Shown: piece after piece, positions 42,961-56,655 of the stretch
How the letters are laid out: each line of letters opens with the position of its first letter
Position numbering within the stretch: the stretch's first letter is position 1
Source: Gadus chalcogrammus
Lineage: Eukaryota > Chordata > Actinopteri > Gadiformes > Gadidae
Length of the DNA stretch: 64,000 bases
Assembly: GCF_026213295.1 (NCBI RefSeq)
Contig: NC_079421.1
Coordinates: 15,836,693-15,900,692 of the forward strand
Direction: 5' to 3'
The notes under the pieces: generated by a model
Databases searched by the model: none
Told to the model about the DNA's origin: nothing
The model's input: the letters and a program-made list of their open reading frames with translations, nothing else
Program-made: the position numbers and the translations under genes

Positions 42961-44273
42961 AATGTATGTTTGGGTTGTGTTATTGTAACGTCACTTCTCC
43001 CTGTGTGCGTAAAACACAGCTTCAGGCCATTACCAACCTGATCCCATAGCATTGACTCTCAATGGCACTGCATATCAGCTGTATCCTACATCTTTCACTG
43101 TACTCAAGACACTGCACAAAGCAAGATGTTATCAGCCACAACTAAATGTGTACATATTGTGAAGATTATGTATAATATGTGAACAATGCCGATGTACTGT
43201 TTGCTGCCATGTCCATATATAGCTGGGAGACATACAGACTTCCTGTGCCACACAGATTGCAGATCATGGAATCTTTGGAGCCTACGAGTGTGAGAACGTT
43301 TTGGCTTTCACCTTTATACAGTGACAAAGGTTTCAACTGATCATCTTGAAATAGTAGCTCTATCATAATTTTCCCCAAATAAAAGCCAACCCATAACAAT
43401 GAAGTAATATTCCCCTCTTGAAGTCTTTTGAAGAGTACACCTAGTTTCCCAATATTATTTTCTGAAAATGAACATGATTTGTTGTTCAAAAAGATAATGA
43501 AAACATGACTAAATAAACAAGAAATTCCAATTGTTATACATCTTATCTATCTTAAGAATAAAGCAAAGTGGCCCCCCTGCAAGGAATCTTCAGTATTCTA
43601 TTCGTCTTCATTCATTCATTCATTCGTCCTTTAATTTTCTCAGAAAGAATGGTGATGATCTTGTTGGTTGGCACACAGCTGCAGTTTTTCAAAGGAAACA
43701 TAAACGTCACAAAACTAAATTGCTTTATATTGTCCCTCATAATAATCACCATCCATTTTTCTTTTTTTAGGTGAGAGACCTTTAACTTGACACCTTTAGT
43801 TTATAACCTTTAACACAAATAATAATTTATGTTTCACTTACAACAATGCAGTGACACCTGCCAGGAAGGAACTAATACACCCCTTTATGCATGCATTATA
43901 GTAAACCATTGTGTCGTGGTGTTATATTACGCCTTCACATTCACGTCTTTCGCAGATTTCAGGTAAGTAATTTAATAAAATCGTTTTGGAATTGACGATT
44001 AGGTCTACATTGTCACTACCAGAAAACTTCCCATATTTAATTAAGCACTACAAATCAACACAAGGAAGGGTTTGCCATTGTCTTTGTCTGGTTCAACTCA
44101 TTCACCACATTAGGCTTTTTTTTTTACGTGACAATAAAAGTTCATGCCAAAACAAATACATATCAGATTTTTCTTTATTGAGAAATCACATACAAAAATA
44201 TTGATGTTTTAATTAGTTTCAGTTTAATGAATGATTCTCTAAGTAGGGCTTTTCTTGTGATGACGTCACGTGC
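42961..44273. other. Intergenic, no gene seen
   Basis: AT-rich. Short open frames only. A perfect CRE-like TGACGTCA occurs at 44261-44268, just beyond the glod5 stop, probably coincidental. Confidence 0.55.
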
Positions 44274-45162
<889 letters not shown>

Positions 45163-45309
45163 CTTTTTCTTACTCACTTCCTTATTTGGCTGCTGCAATT
45201 TCCAACGAACAATACCGTAATATACTGAATCTGGTAACGGCTCAAAGGTTATACCTGATACAGAACGCAGAAGCCACCATATGATTTGCATTGGTGAAGC
45301 CATATCAAC

Positions 45310-47234
45310 AGGATTAATAAGGAGGCTAATTATGAATATATCAATATGTTAAACACCAACACCTTCCGAGACACTACCAATTGCTTTGTGAATAAGACCC
45401 GAATCATTGTGTCCTCTTAATCAATAACATATATATACCGTAACAGCATTTATCATTTCCCAATATGAAACTGTAAAACATGCCAGTTAATGAGGAAATA
45501 TATTACCATACGTCCTCCAATCACATCACGTTCAGAACTAATTGAAACAAAATACACACAAAAAGTAACAAGTATTTATTTAAGCGATCTTAACAGTCTA
45601 CAATAGTTAAGGAATACTATACACATTTATATTATGGTTTGTGTTTATCTAATTTCAGGTTTCGTGTTTTTTTCTTTAAGTATTGCACACCGACATTCCA
45701 GATATGGAGCATTCACACGTGAAGCAGTACGGGAACAGAGTGAGTAAACATCTTAAGGGTCTTCCGGAAGGAAGAAATTTTACACTCAAAACATCTCAGG
45801 TTAGGAATGGAAGAATGGTACACTGAGGTAGGACCTGAACCCAACCGGCCGTCGGACAGGCCTACCGACACTTCATTTCATGTAGCTAGAGATACACAAA
45901 TAGCACTTTATGCCATTACCGATTCAGACTACTTTATTTTAAAGTCTGAGAACAATTTCCAATACATTCTTTTTACACAGCTACAAAGAATTATGGCAGT
46001 ATCAAGGTGATGGGAACGAGATGTTTGAAAACAGTCTTCTATATTGAAGAGAACCAACACGTGTGACGGGAAACATCCCATAATGTATTTTTCTGCAGAA
46101 AGTAGATGGAAAGTACTTGTTCTGATCTACTCTTGATACTTGACCTTAGTAACAAAGAAAAATCTAACCCCTTATTTTAAAACCTGGTGTTAAATTAATG
46201 CATGTATTGGAACATCTCTAATTGCAGAAATGGAAATAATTGTACGTGATGGTGTATAAAGATGCAATAAGATCCCAAAATAAACTCAAACATTCCAAAA
46301 TAACCTTTTTGCACGTCTTGCCCCAAATACTGTACAACCTTCTACAATTTGTATTTAAAAGAATTCATCAAGCTTTGACATTTGACAGTTCATGCCTCTC
46401 AAAAAAATATTGATGCTTTCTTTCTTTCATTCATTTGACAGATGAAGGGAAATTGACAGTACATAGCATCCTTTAGGAGTTCCATGTCCAAGTAGATGTT
46501 TAGTCAGCTCCGTGTAAATCTGAGTATTTATAGATATGAAAAACTATGGGATACTCTGATTCATGACCCATATACTCCAATCCCTCTCCCGTCGCTCTCA
46601 CATCCAAAACACCGTTATATTGATGGAAAGTATCTCTTCAATTTTTTTTACTTTTGACTTTCAGGCGATGACTCTTCTTAACTGCATGCAGTGAAAAAAT
46701 AGTTTCAAAACACTTTCAAACTCATGGGAATAAATAATAGTCACGGTCTATTAGGCACATATGAGCGCTAATACAAAATATTTTATAATATGAAGTGCTG
46801 AAACTACAAGCTGGTTTGTAGTCCCTGTAAAGTAATTATTCTGTCATTAAGAGACAAAACGGACCGACCCTGGGATAGAGCGCCTTGGCTTAGGACAATG
46901 GGGAGAAGAAGCGGATCACTAAGAATAAAAACAAAATTTTGGTTAATAAATACCGGAGATGCACCGCCGCCTAACCATAAGACATAACCGCCGACACTAT
47001 TCTGCCAGGCCTCCGGAGCCACCACTCATCACTGCATTTTGGGGGGGGGGGGGGGGGATACAAATACGTGGGGGGGAAATAAAATTAAAATAACCAAAGC
47101 TGGGGAATAATTTCCCAACCACCTGTCACAGAAATGAGGCATTAGATACCCTAACTGAATGAAGAGGAAGGCCCACAGGACTCTTCAGAGTGCCACCGCC
47201 CGCTGTATCTACACTGCAGCTCTGGTACATTACA
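45310..47234 (-). other. Probable 3' UTR of rlim plus upstream flank of glod5
   Basis: No coding potential. Minus-strand AATAAA-type signals occur at several places, for example near 45.59 and 45.93 kb. A poly-G run lies at 47040-47057. RLIM mRNAs have long 3' UTRs, so much of this may be rlim UTR; the boundary is not visible. Confidence 0.45.
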
Positions 47235-50099
47235 TTAAACCACGCTCTCCCTGTTGGCCGACACGAGCACCGCCCGGCGGCAGATGGGACAGGTGGAGTT
47301 CTCCGAGAGCCAGCGGTCGATGCAGTGCACGTGGTACTCGTGGGAGCAGGGCAGCTTCCGCAGCTTGTTGCCCTCCGCGTACTCCGTTATGCACACGCTG
47401 CAAGTCTTCAGGGCGTCGCTCTCGCCAAAGTTACGCATCGCGAGGTTGTCGATCTGCTCTTTGGTCAACCCCTGCGGCTGGTCCTCGTCGTCGTCGTTGA
47501 GGAGGAAGAAGTGGGCGAGCCGGAGGAACGGCAGAGAGCTGGGCTCCTCCATGCTGATGGGGGGTCTGGGCCGAGCCCTGAAGCCCCCGCCGCCGCCCCC
47601 AACCCCGCCTTCCCTCCCGGCCGGGCCGGAGGTCAGGCCTTCCTCTAAGTCCCTTTCCGCTGTCCGAGCCTCCCCTGCACTAACGGCGCCCACGGGTGGC
47701 TCCTCCGCCACAGGCGCGCTCGCGCCTTCTGGGTTGTTGAGGGTCTCGGTCGGTTCTGCGGGCGTGCCGGCTCCGCGGTTTGAGTCCGAGGACTCGGAGT
47801 CGGAGTCCATGAGGTAGCTGAGCTCACCGAAGCCGGTCATGATCTGACGGATCATCGACTGGAGCGCCATGGAGGTTGCCTCGCCCAGGCCGGCGTCGGA
47901 GATCCTCCGGATGGGGATGCGAATGGTGCTGACGTAGGTCCTCACGCCAGCGCGCTCAGAGCGCGAGAAGGTCCTACGAAAGCCGCCCCGTTCACTCTCG
48001 TACAGGAAGGTATTGTTTGAGTTCTGGGAGCGGGAGCGCGTGCGGTTCGCAATGCTGTCTCTTTGGCGGTACTCGCCTGGCCGCACGCGACGCACCTGGA
48101 GGTCCAGCATGATGGTGGGAGGCCGTCGACCCCCTGCCCCCCCTTCTGCACCCGCGGCCTCTCCTTCTGGAGGACCTGCACTCGGAGCCTCCGCCGCGGG
48201 CACTGCCTCCGCCGCTGCCGGCTGCGCTTCGTACTCGGGATTGCTCTGCCTAGAGGGCACGTGTTGTCGAGTCCTAGAGCTGCCCTCGGCAGGTGCCACA
48301 GGGGCCGGGACGGGGCGGGGGGCATGGCGAAGGTGAGGAAGACCGTCCAGCCGCTCTAGGCTGAGAGGGGAGCGACTCCGGGCTGTGCGAGCCCTGGTTC
48401 TGCGAGGTTCTGGGCTTGGACTGCGGGCTCTCCTTTGTGCTCGACGTTGGGGGGGGCTAGGGGGGGACTGGACCGGGGGCTCGGTGGGGGCAGGGACCGG
48501 GGGTTCTGGTAGCACCTCCTGCATCACAGCATCTTCAAATTCAGGCTCTGGCTCCACTATGACAGCCAACTCTTCTACGACTGGTTCCTCAACCACCTCC
48601 TCCACCTCCATGGACACAGCCTGTGGCTCCGGCTCAGCCTCGGCCTCAGGCACTGGTGGTGCAGGCACCGCTGGTGGAGGTAGTACTGGTGCAGTCAGCC
48701 CTGCTGCAGGCGCTCCTGCTGCAGTCACACCTGCGGCAATTACACATACTGCAGGCACACCTGCTGCAGGCACACCTGCGGCAGTCCCCCTTACTGCAGG
48801 AACAACTGATGCTGCAGGCCCGGCTGCTGAAGTCACACCTGCGGCAGTCACCCCTACTGCAGTTACTCCTGCTGCAGGCACAGCTGCTGAAGGCACCCCG
48901 GCTGCCGCGACCTCCCCTGGGGCCCCTGGAGCCTCCGGGGTCTCCTGCCCGCCCTCCGCCGCGGCTGCTGCCTGCTGCTCGGCCAGGTTGCGATTCACGT
49001 TAATTTCTAGGCTGAAGCGGAAGTCGCCGCTGTTCGGGTTCGTCTGGCTCACGGCCCGCCATGACTGGTTGCCGCGGTGACCACTTCTCGTGGTGTTCCC
49101 CGTGCGCCGTACCGTGTTCAGCCAGTCCAGCAGCGTGTCACCGTTGGAGGAGTCCTCTGATCCCCCTGGGGTTTCTATGGAAATATGGAGTGAAGGATTT
49201 TTTTTATATATTTTGCTGGAACATTTTTGTTAATTTCAACCACTTTTATAAAAAAAGAACTTTTGTAGACTCACCACCAGTGGCTTCTCCAGTTTCAGTG
49301 CTGGGGCTGCTGTTCGGCGGCTCTGGACCATCTTTAATTTGTTGAAGTCGACTCAAAAGTTCATCCTCTGTTACCTCACCTAGGGGAAAAACAATGTTAT
49401 TGAAATGTTTTTATCAAGCATTGCTGGTCTTAGGTTTCACTTGCAGACCTCTCACACGAATACCACTGTCAATGTAGACTTGTTTGACCACCAGACTTAC
49501 CAGGACAAGCCACTGCCCATTCAAAGCTCTCTCCTTGCACGTTGCCTTGCTAAAGGATGCACAGAACTTACATTCCCCCTCCCACTGTCCTGGGACAGAA
49601 ACGGACGGTGTCTTCACTCAGTAGACCACAGGTTGCTGCTTGTTCAGAATAGTGTCAATGTACTAAAACCAAAGACTTCCGAACTGGCAATTCAGAACCC
49701 AGGCTATTAAAACAATGCAATAGCAATACTGTGAATGTGTCATAGAACTAGAAGACAACAAATACATTGATACACAAATGAGCTTGTCACAGGCCTGGTG
49801 AGAACATGCCTCTGGTTTGTTTTGTGGCCCATAATCATAGCTCATCTGGAGTTCAAATCAACACATCATCGCATGAGCAACATTGAGCCTCAGTTAAAAT
49901 ATTAGACACCATCAGATGAGTGTTTATTACCTGGGGTGCCCAAAAGGTTGTTGTCCCTCATGAGGCGATAATCCTCATCGCTAAGATTATTGACAAACTG
50001 GTAGAAGGCCTCTTCCCTGTCCAGGCGGTCCAGCTGTCTTCGCCGCTGTGTTTCTGACTGGTCACTGCCACTTTGCTCTGAGCCGTCAGACCCCTCCAT
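47235..50099 (-). CDS. rlim: RING-H2 E3 ubiquitin ligase RLIM (RNF12), 737 aa
   Basis: Three coding exons on the minus strand: 50099-49931, 49379-49275, 49174-47235 (2214 nt, in phase). The N-terminus has [19 protein letters not shown], then [13 protein letters not shown] and [16 protein letters not shown], as in vertebrate RLIM. Centrally are the basic arginine-rich segment ([18 protein letters not shown]) and the conserved block [20 protein letters not shown] with [17 protein letters not shown]. The C-terminus is a full RING-H2 finger (CSVC...C-H-H...CPICRR) and ends NRESVV, the family's PDZ-ligand-like tail. RLIM ubiquitinates LIM-homeodomain cofactors and REX1. This copy has an unusual alanine/valine-rich tandem repeat after the N-terminal domain. 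Non-coding exon 1 lies upstream at 51334-51480; exon 2 starts at 50148. Confidence 0.96.
48690..48905 (-). repeat. Intragenic minisatellite encoding (G/A)VTAA-type pentapeptides in rlim
   Basis: About fourteen imperfect 15-bp units (core ctgctgcaggcacac on +). They translate on the minus strand to [19 protein letters not shown] repeats. Confidence 0.85.
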
Positions 50100-51500
50100 C
50101 GATACAGAAATGGAGAGAGGTCAAGGTTCCGCGACCAGGATCCAGCTACTGTGGGAAAGAGTAACAATGTGTCATTTCAACACATGCTGTATTGTGAAAA
50201 CTGAGAAATGTCATCAGCGATGTTCACAGGATCTACTGATGGTTCTTAATCACAGCAGAGACATGGCAAACATTTGATGATATAAATAATGATATAAATA
50301 AGTATCGTTCCAAGGTTTGTACAAAGCTTGGATGAATCATGGACTACATCACACTCAATATGCACGTACCCGAATTAACCATTTGCCCCGTTAAGCTTAC
50401 CCATTTTACAGCATTTTCTGGTTTACAGAAAATCAGCACCTAGTTCTAAATAACATTTGGATCTGTAATTTGACAATTGACTAAATAGATCCAGATATAA
50501 TGCAATCTGAAGTCAAATGTATGGAGAGCCTACACCTCCAACGCAGGCTCTATCGTTTGTTTACAACATACAGACTAAATAGATATCGCAACATCACAAA
50601 CACATGCACACGTGTATGGCCTAACTCGACTGAAAGACGCATAGCCAGTTATCTACTGAGTCTGAAGGCCCTGTGAGACAAGGAATTGGTCGTAATTGAG
50701 AAAAAACACAAAACAAAATGGCATCATCCAACCAGCCATTGCTACGCTAATGGTTTAGCAACCTAGCTTAGGTTCTCAGCCCATAGTAAGTTTCTATCGC
50801 ATTAGCTGTTATTAGCTAGCACAACAACCCGTTCCCACAGCCATTTCCGAAAAGCTCAATAGAAAACCCTTCCATAAATTTACTTCCACATCGTTATAAC
50901 ACAACCAACCGTCCAATGATCCGTAGTTTTACGTGGGCTACCTGGTTATATTCAAGTGACCAATACGAGCCATCAACCTGTAACAACCCAGGAGCTACCC
51001 TGGAGTTAGCATAGCGGTGCTACTCATCTGTGGCTAAAAGGTGCAACTTGGGGACGAGCAGCTGTTCACACTAACGCATCCCTGGTCTTTAAACTATAAC
51101 ACGTCATTAGCAAAGGTTGTGCGGAACACAAGGCCGAATTGAACTCGCACCAAGCAACGGCAGTGCTCTACAAATACATTGTTAAAATGTGTTAGCAAAC
51201 GTTAGCCCAAACCAGCGACGTCAAACAACGCTAATGACGATGATGACCGCTACCTTAGCATTAGCCGGCGAACTATTGATCATTTTATACATAGTAGGGT
51301 GTAACAGTGTAGAGCAAGTGTTGTTCATGTTACCTGTCGAGTCTGTGAGTGCCTTATTTGGACGTACTTCAACGTGGTTTCTAAAAAAAAAACACTACGG
51401 ATTTCGCTTGGGATAATAGTGGGCAATCTCAGGAGTCCATTTTCTCTTGTATAAAGCTTAGCAGTGATATTCCGGAAACTGGGGGAGAGCATGAGTATGG
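50100..51500 (-). other. rlim 5' UTR, first intron and promoter-proximal region
   Basis: Exon 2 acceptor cccacag|TAGCTGG (exon from 50148). Exon 1 donor GACTCGACAG|gtaaca at 51334. The same exon 1 block recurs at about 58.64 kb in the duplicated unit. No TATA box. Confidence 0.6.
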
Positions 51501-52067
51501 AAGGAGACGTTTGTTTCGGAATTCCGGGTACTTTAACTAAACTATAGCGCCACAGTGCGGGCGTAAAATATAATGCGTATGTGACATCGACGCGCAACTG
51601 CCATGGATGACAATCGAACAAGCAGACGATAGGATGTGTGCGCGTATTTGAAGACTCACGTTTTTAAATAATGGTAGCCTAGTAACATTCATCAACTGAT
51701 TAGGCCTAATACAAACGTCAAATATAGGTCACAAGAAATGTGTTGCTTTATACATTTCTTAAATTATATGTCTGTTTTGGAAAAACGTATGGCAAATCAG
51801 AATTTTCTTGTGGCCCTAGAATGTGATATTCTTTAGTCTTGAGTTATTGGTATTTTCATTGTACAACATATTGTAAGTAGGCCTATTGATTTGCCATAGT
51901 TTTAATCCAATGATCTCATGTCAATACCACATAGCTCACACATATGAGTGTGCCAATTCTTCTGTGTATGTATCTGACAAAAAAAAGTATTCATGATGAT
52001 CAGTATAGCCCTCTAATTTTGAGTTAATTATACATATTTTTACTCGACAAAATCAAATAGAATGAAG
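51500..52067. other. Intergenic, no gene seen
   Basis: Unique or low-copy sequence. 51.96-52.067 kb recurs at 59.00-59.12 kb as part of the tandem duplication. Confidence 0.6.
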
Positions 52068-52644
52068 CAGGGCCGTTTCAAGCAAAATGAGATGGAGGCC
52101 CCCCGCCGCAAAGCCTACAGGAACCACAGCATAGCCATACAGTTTAAGTTCACCCACACTTTATATAAATAAAAAAAGTTGACAGTGCAAATACTGCTGT
52201 TGCATATACTGGCATCCCAAGCCAATGTTATACATTTACCTACTTGTAGCTTAACATAGCATTTAAGCATTATGCTGTTTGAGAATTAAAAACACTGGGT
52301 GCAGCGGATCACAAAACTCCCGGTTCGGATCGTGTCACGGTTTTTGAGTCACGGATCGGATAATTTTCGGATCAACAACAACAATAAAGATTACAAGACA
52401 AATGTGACTTTAAATAAAATCTTCAAATGTGTAAAAACAAAATAAAGTGAAAAATTAGGTAATCCTGCTTCCTTTAAGCATTGTCAATATTTAAAAAATT
52501 GCAATCTGAGGCATTATTTCTTCTTCTTTTAACATGGATAGTAAATAATCCCTAACCCATAAACAATTCAGGATGTCTGCATTGCTTGGGGAGAGTTTAG
52601 AGTCTACGCTCTCCCAAGGCAACGCAGACATCCTCAGCTTCTTT

Positions 52645-52920
52645 TTTTCATCAAGTATGGTAGCGAAACACAGTTTCTGTCGTGTTTTATTTGGCATTTT
52701 GTAAATCCATTGATTTCGGTTGGAAGACTCATTGCTCAGGAAGGGGGGATTGGTTGTAGTCTTTTCGCTCGGTTCTAGCACTACTGTTGATACGGAGAAC
52801 CGAGCGAAAAGACTACAACCAAACACAAACATGTCCGGTTCCGGTTTCCGGTTCAATGGGATTTACGGAACGCCAAATAAAACACAACATAAACTGTATT
52901 TCGCTACGATACTTGATGAT
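52645..52920. repeat. Large foldback (inverted repeat)
   Basis: tcatcaagtatggtagcg...gtgttttatttggc (52646-52697) pairs with gccaaataaaacacaac...cgatacttgatga (52870-52918). The inner arms tagtcttttcgctcggttct/agaaccgagcgaaaagacta are almost perfect. A second smaller foldback, aggatgtctgcattgc / gcaacgcagacatcct, is at 52570-52637. Confidence 0.8.
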
Positions 52921-53710
52921 GTTGTTATTACCGGAACGTAATTTTATCCTAATTTTCCTTATCCTTAATTTTTCCTAACCCCCATTTGTTAAATAGATTA
53001 TCACGGTAGAATAGTTAGTATAGCAGAGATACTATGCCACTTTCATCAAAACCTATTACAAAGCTATAGCAATGTCATGTCATTAACTACGATAAACAGT
53101 GATTCTGGAAGAGATCTGAATCTTCCTTATAACGTTAATAAACATATTAAAGTATGTAACCATATTCCATCCGTTCGAAAAAAAGTTGCACTATTTGAAC
53201 TGTTATAGTTTGTTACACGCAGCATTGGCCGTCAGGCAGGTAGCTATGCTAACATAATTCCATTTTTGCTAGCCTACCTGCTGCGAAATTACACCATTTG
53301 TACAAGACAAGTAGAGCTATTTTATCCGGTGTAATTTATCACTTATCACTATCTTGTTTTTTCTTATCCTTCTTTTCCTTTCTCTTCTTTCTTTCATGGC
53401 TTCCTGATTGATAATTCCACTTCATGACTGCCGAGGTTTTGTATTTTCCCGGCAACAGAGATCACAAACCTGGCTGGCTGGCTGCTGTCAGCGACTGAGA
53501 GGGGCCCCCCTCGAGGGGGATCCCGATAACACTGTCATTGCACTTTACTGCATTAACTATCAAAGGGGCGCTCACACAGTTTGTCGTTGCATTTTATTCA
53601 TAACCAGTCGTTGTCTTGGGGCCCGAGGCCAGCTCGGGGGCCCCTCGAGGGGGATACCGATAACACTGTCATTGCACTTTACTGCATTGACTATCAAAGG
53701 GGGCGCTCAC

Positions 53711-54364
53711 TAGAGTTTAGAGCCCGAACCCGACCCGACCCGCTATCCTCGGGCCGGGTCGGGCCGGGCCTTTGATCGAAGATATATATTTTTTTTTATC
53801 ATTGGTTTATTGGCCTAATCTGAGGAGAAATCTATGCCATAAACAGAAATATTATAGGCCTCTATTACACAGATCTTCTCAATGCCGTGGAACCCTCCGT
53901 TCACTTGCATGGGTAGTAGTCCGGTGACTTGTCAACCCCAGCGTCTTCCGTTGCTAAGCGACGTCGCCGTCTTTGCAGACAAAATATATCTCTGCTGATC
54001 AACACTACAAAGGCTGGTTACGAATAAATTGTAAAAAGACACACCATTTGAAGTTACTTTTTCGTTTTGGCAAGTAGCCGTGTAATAAGCGGGATAAACG
54101 TCGCCGGTCATTATAAAAAATAAGCCCCTTCAGGGCTTATTTTCCCGATAATGACCGGCGTTCTATACATTATCCCTTACATATATATTTAGCAGAGTAG
54201 GCCTAGTAACAAATGTTTACAAAGTTACATTAAAAAATGTCGGGTTGAAATCGGGCTCAGGCTCATAATTACAGTTAATGTGTCGGGTCGGGCCGGGCTC
54301 GGACAGAACGTGCACGGGCTCGGACCGGGTCGGGCTTGATTTTCTGGGCCCGATCTAAGCTCTA
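53711..54364 (+). mobile_element. Nested 654-bp hAT-like element
   Basis: Flanked by perfect 8-bp gcgctcac (53703-53710 and 54365-54372). Ends TAGAGTTTAGAGCCCG and, reversed, TAGAGCTTAGATCGGG. Interrupts the second copy of the 135-bp tandem unit. It contains an imperfect inverted repeat at about 54081-54180 (cgccggtcattat). Confidence 0.8.
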
Positions 54365-54482
54365 GCGCTCACACAGTTTGTTGTTGCATTTTATTCATAA
54401 CCAGTCGTTTGCCTAGGGGCCCCAGGCCAGCTCGGGGCCCCAAACAACTGCTTGGTTTGCTTGCCTTCTCGCGACGGGCCTG

Positions 54483-55570
54483 GAATGAAGGGTTAGCTGG
54501 AAACCTTTTGTGTAGCCTATCACTTGGCTGGTTGCACAGGATTAGCCAATTTCTGCTACTTCCTTTTTTTCTCATTTTAAAACACAATTTACTCTATTAG
54601 AGAACTCAGGGGCCGCCAGGCATCCGGATCCTGGACTGAAACATGTGACATGCCACCTGATCGACCACACATTACAATACAGGCTGCCTTCTTTAATTCC
54701 CCCCCACCCCCTTATTCGCTATGGATGACTTAAGAGCAACAACTATGCTTACCTGACTGACTGATTATTTTTTGGGAGCACATCACAGGGTGTGTTTATG
54801 ATGTGAGGCAGATTCTTCCACTCCAATTAAGCATGCCAAAATGTGTTCTACAGCAGACCGCAGCAGAGTTATGGATGAGCATCACTCTCGCAATGCCTGA
54901 CCCTGTGTATTAATTAGTTATGGCATGAGCCAAGCTAGGAGTTGGGCAAAAATGATATGCCTTTTGTCTCGGAATCCTCAGATTAACACCTTGGTATCGT
55001 GTCTAGTTGGCTTGCCTTCTTCTTATGAAACAATGTAGTTGCCATTGTGTTATTTAAACAATATGTAAACATACTATATTCTGCTATTTTTTTAACTGAT
55101 TCATATGTTAAACACATTTAGACTTTATGCAATCATTCGTCTTTCTTTTACTCAATCATTAAGGCATAAAGATGCTCTGGAAAGAACTTTTCTTGAATGC
55201 ACGTCGTTTTATGAAATTTATCATAAGTGGAAAAAACACAAGCCGACTCTCTTCAGAAAGCAGCTTTCAAGGTAGTATTTTAATTGATATATCCATAGAA
55301 AATATTAAAAAACTCAGCAAGTTACCAAGATAACATTATCCCCATACAGCCTTGTATGGGGATAATGTTAATAAGATTTTTTTGCAAGTAATTTTTTCTT
55401 TGCTTATTTGTGTTTTACACAGTAACACAACACTCTCACAGCAATGTCATGGTCTTATTACAAAACTTCCAACAAAATGTAAATATTTCTGTTTTTCTGT
55501 CAATACTTTCATGTTTTGGTTTTTAAAACCAGAAACTTGTCATCGTATATCCTTTCCACTGCCTGTAGAC
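54483..55570. repeat. End of tandem-duplication unit 1 (paralogous to about 59.11-60.35 kb)
   Basis: Near-identical text recurs at 59112-60350, for example ccggatcctggactgaaaca, gcataaagatgctctggaaa and gcaagtaattttttctttgc. Unit 1 lacks about 120 bp present at 60.03-60.15 kb and has a perfect 17-bp hairpin there instead (55331-55347/55354-55370). No gene. Confidence 0.9.
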
Positions 55571-56655
55571 GCAGTGGAAAGGACTCCTTCCCTTCCGGCC
55601 GGGCCAGAGGTCAGGCCTTCCTCTAAGTCCCTCTCCCCCCGTAACGTGTCGCAAGGATGTCGATCTGCTCTTTGGTCAACCCCTGCGGCTGGTCTTCGTC
55701 GTCGTCTTTGAGGAGGAAGAAGTGGGCGAGTCGGAGGAACGGCAGAGAGCTGGGCTCCTCCATGCTGATGGGGGGTCTGGGCCGAGCCGTGAAGCCCCCA
55801 ACCCCGCCTTCCCTCCCGGCCGGGCCGGAGGTCAGGCCTTCCTCTAAGTCCCTTTCCGCTGTCCGAGCCTCCCCTGCACTAACGGCGCCTACGGGTGGCT
55901 CCTCCGCCACAGGCGCGCTCGCGCCTTCTGGGTTGTTGAGGGTCTCGGTCGGTTCTGCGGGCGTGCCGGCTCCGCGGTTTGAGTCCGAGGAGTCGGAGTC
56001 CATGAGGTAGCTGAGCTCACCGAAGCCGGTCATGATCTGACGGATCATCGACTGGAGCACCATGGAGGTTGCCTCGCCCAGGCCGGCCTCGGAGATCCTC
56101 CGGATGGGGATGCGAATGGTGCTGACGTAGGTCCTCACGCCAGCGCGCTCCGAGCGCGAGAAGGTCCTACGAAAGCCGCCCCGTTCGCTCTCGTACAGGA
56201 AGGTATTGTTTGAGTTCTGGGAGCGGGAGCGCGTGCGGTTCGCAATACTGTCTCTTTGGCGGTACTCGCCTGGCCGTTCGCGACGCACCTGGAGGTCCCG
56301 CATGATGGTGGGAGGCCGTCGACCCCCTGCCCCCCCTTCTGCACCCGCGGCCTCTCCTTCTGGAGGACCTGCACTCGGGGCCACCGCCGCGGGCACTGCC
56401 TCCGCCGCTGCCGGCTGCGCTTCGTACTCGGGATTGCTCTGCCTAGAGGGCACGTTGTCGAGTCCTAGAGCTGCCCTCGGCAGGTGCCACAGGGGCCGGG
56501 ACGGGGCGGGGGGCATGGCGAAGGTGAGGAAGACCGTCCAGCCGCTCTAGGCTGAGAGGGGAGCGACTCCGGGCTGTGCGAGCCCTGGTTCTGCGGGGTT
56601 CTGGGCTTGGACTGCGGGCTCTCCTTTGTGCTCGACGTTGGGGGGGGCTAGGGGG
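55571..56655 (-). pseudogene. Truncated rlim duplicate (no start exons, no RING)
   Basis: About 97% identical by eye to rlim 47.45-48.47 kb. It keeps the basic/central block and acidic C-terminal linker but stops after [10 protein letters not shown], before the RING finger. On the 5' side it is joined directly to rlim exon-2 leader sequence (gcgaccaggatcc at about 56.656 kb), so the first two coding exons and the alanine-rich repeat are missing. A 2-bp deletion near 56.453 kb (cacgttgtcg versus cacgtgttgtcg) shifts the frame. A 297-codon frame (56516-55623) remains open but cannot make a ligase. Its 3' edge is a scrambled junction (55571-55660). Confidence 0.88.

Larger units (their letters stand above)
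52068..54482 (+). mobile_element. Composite 2.4-kb hAT element with 8-bp target duplication and an empty site in the window
   Basis: Termini CAGGGCCGTTTC and GACGGGCCTG (reverse CAGGCCCGTC) are flanked by gaatgaag at 52060-52067 and 54483-54490. The paralogous position in the second duplication unit (59112-59119) has a single gaatgaag and no insert. It contains a foldback (52645-52920), a 135-bp tandem duplication (units from about 53501 and 53636) and a nested hAT. No intact transposase seen. Confidence 0.8.

Noticed and set aside
43166..43489. 107-codon minus-strand frame
   Set aside because: No domain, splice context or codon bias. It is probably chance in AT-rich DNA.
47159..49080. Plus-strand open frames across rlim
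   Set aside because: Antisense shadows of a GC-rich coding exon with clear RLIM sequence on the minus strand.
55623..56516. Functional short RLIM isoform from the duplicate
   Set aside because: No start exons, no RING and a 2-bp frameshift relative to rlim. The remaining open frame is inherited, not maintained.
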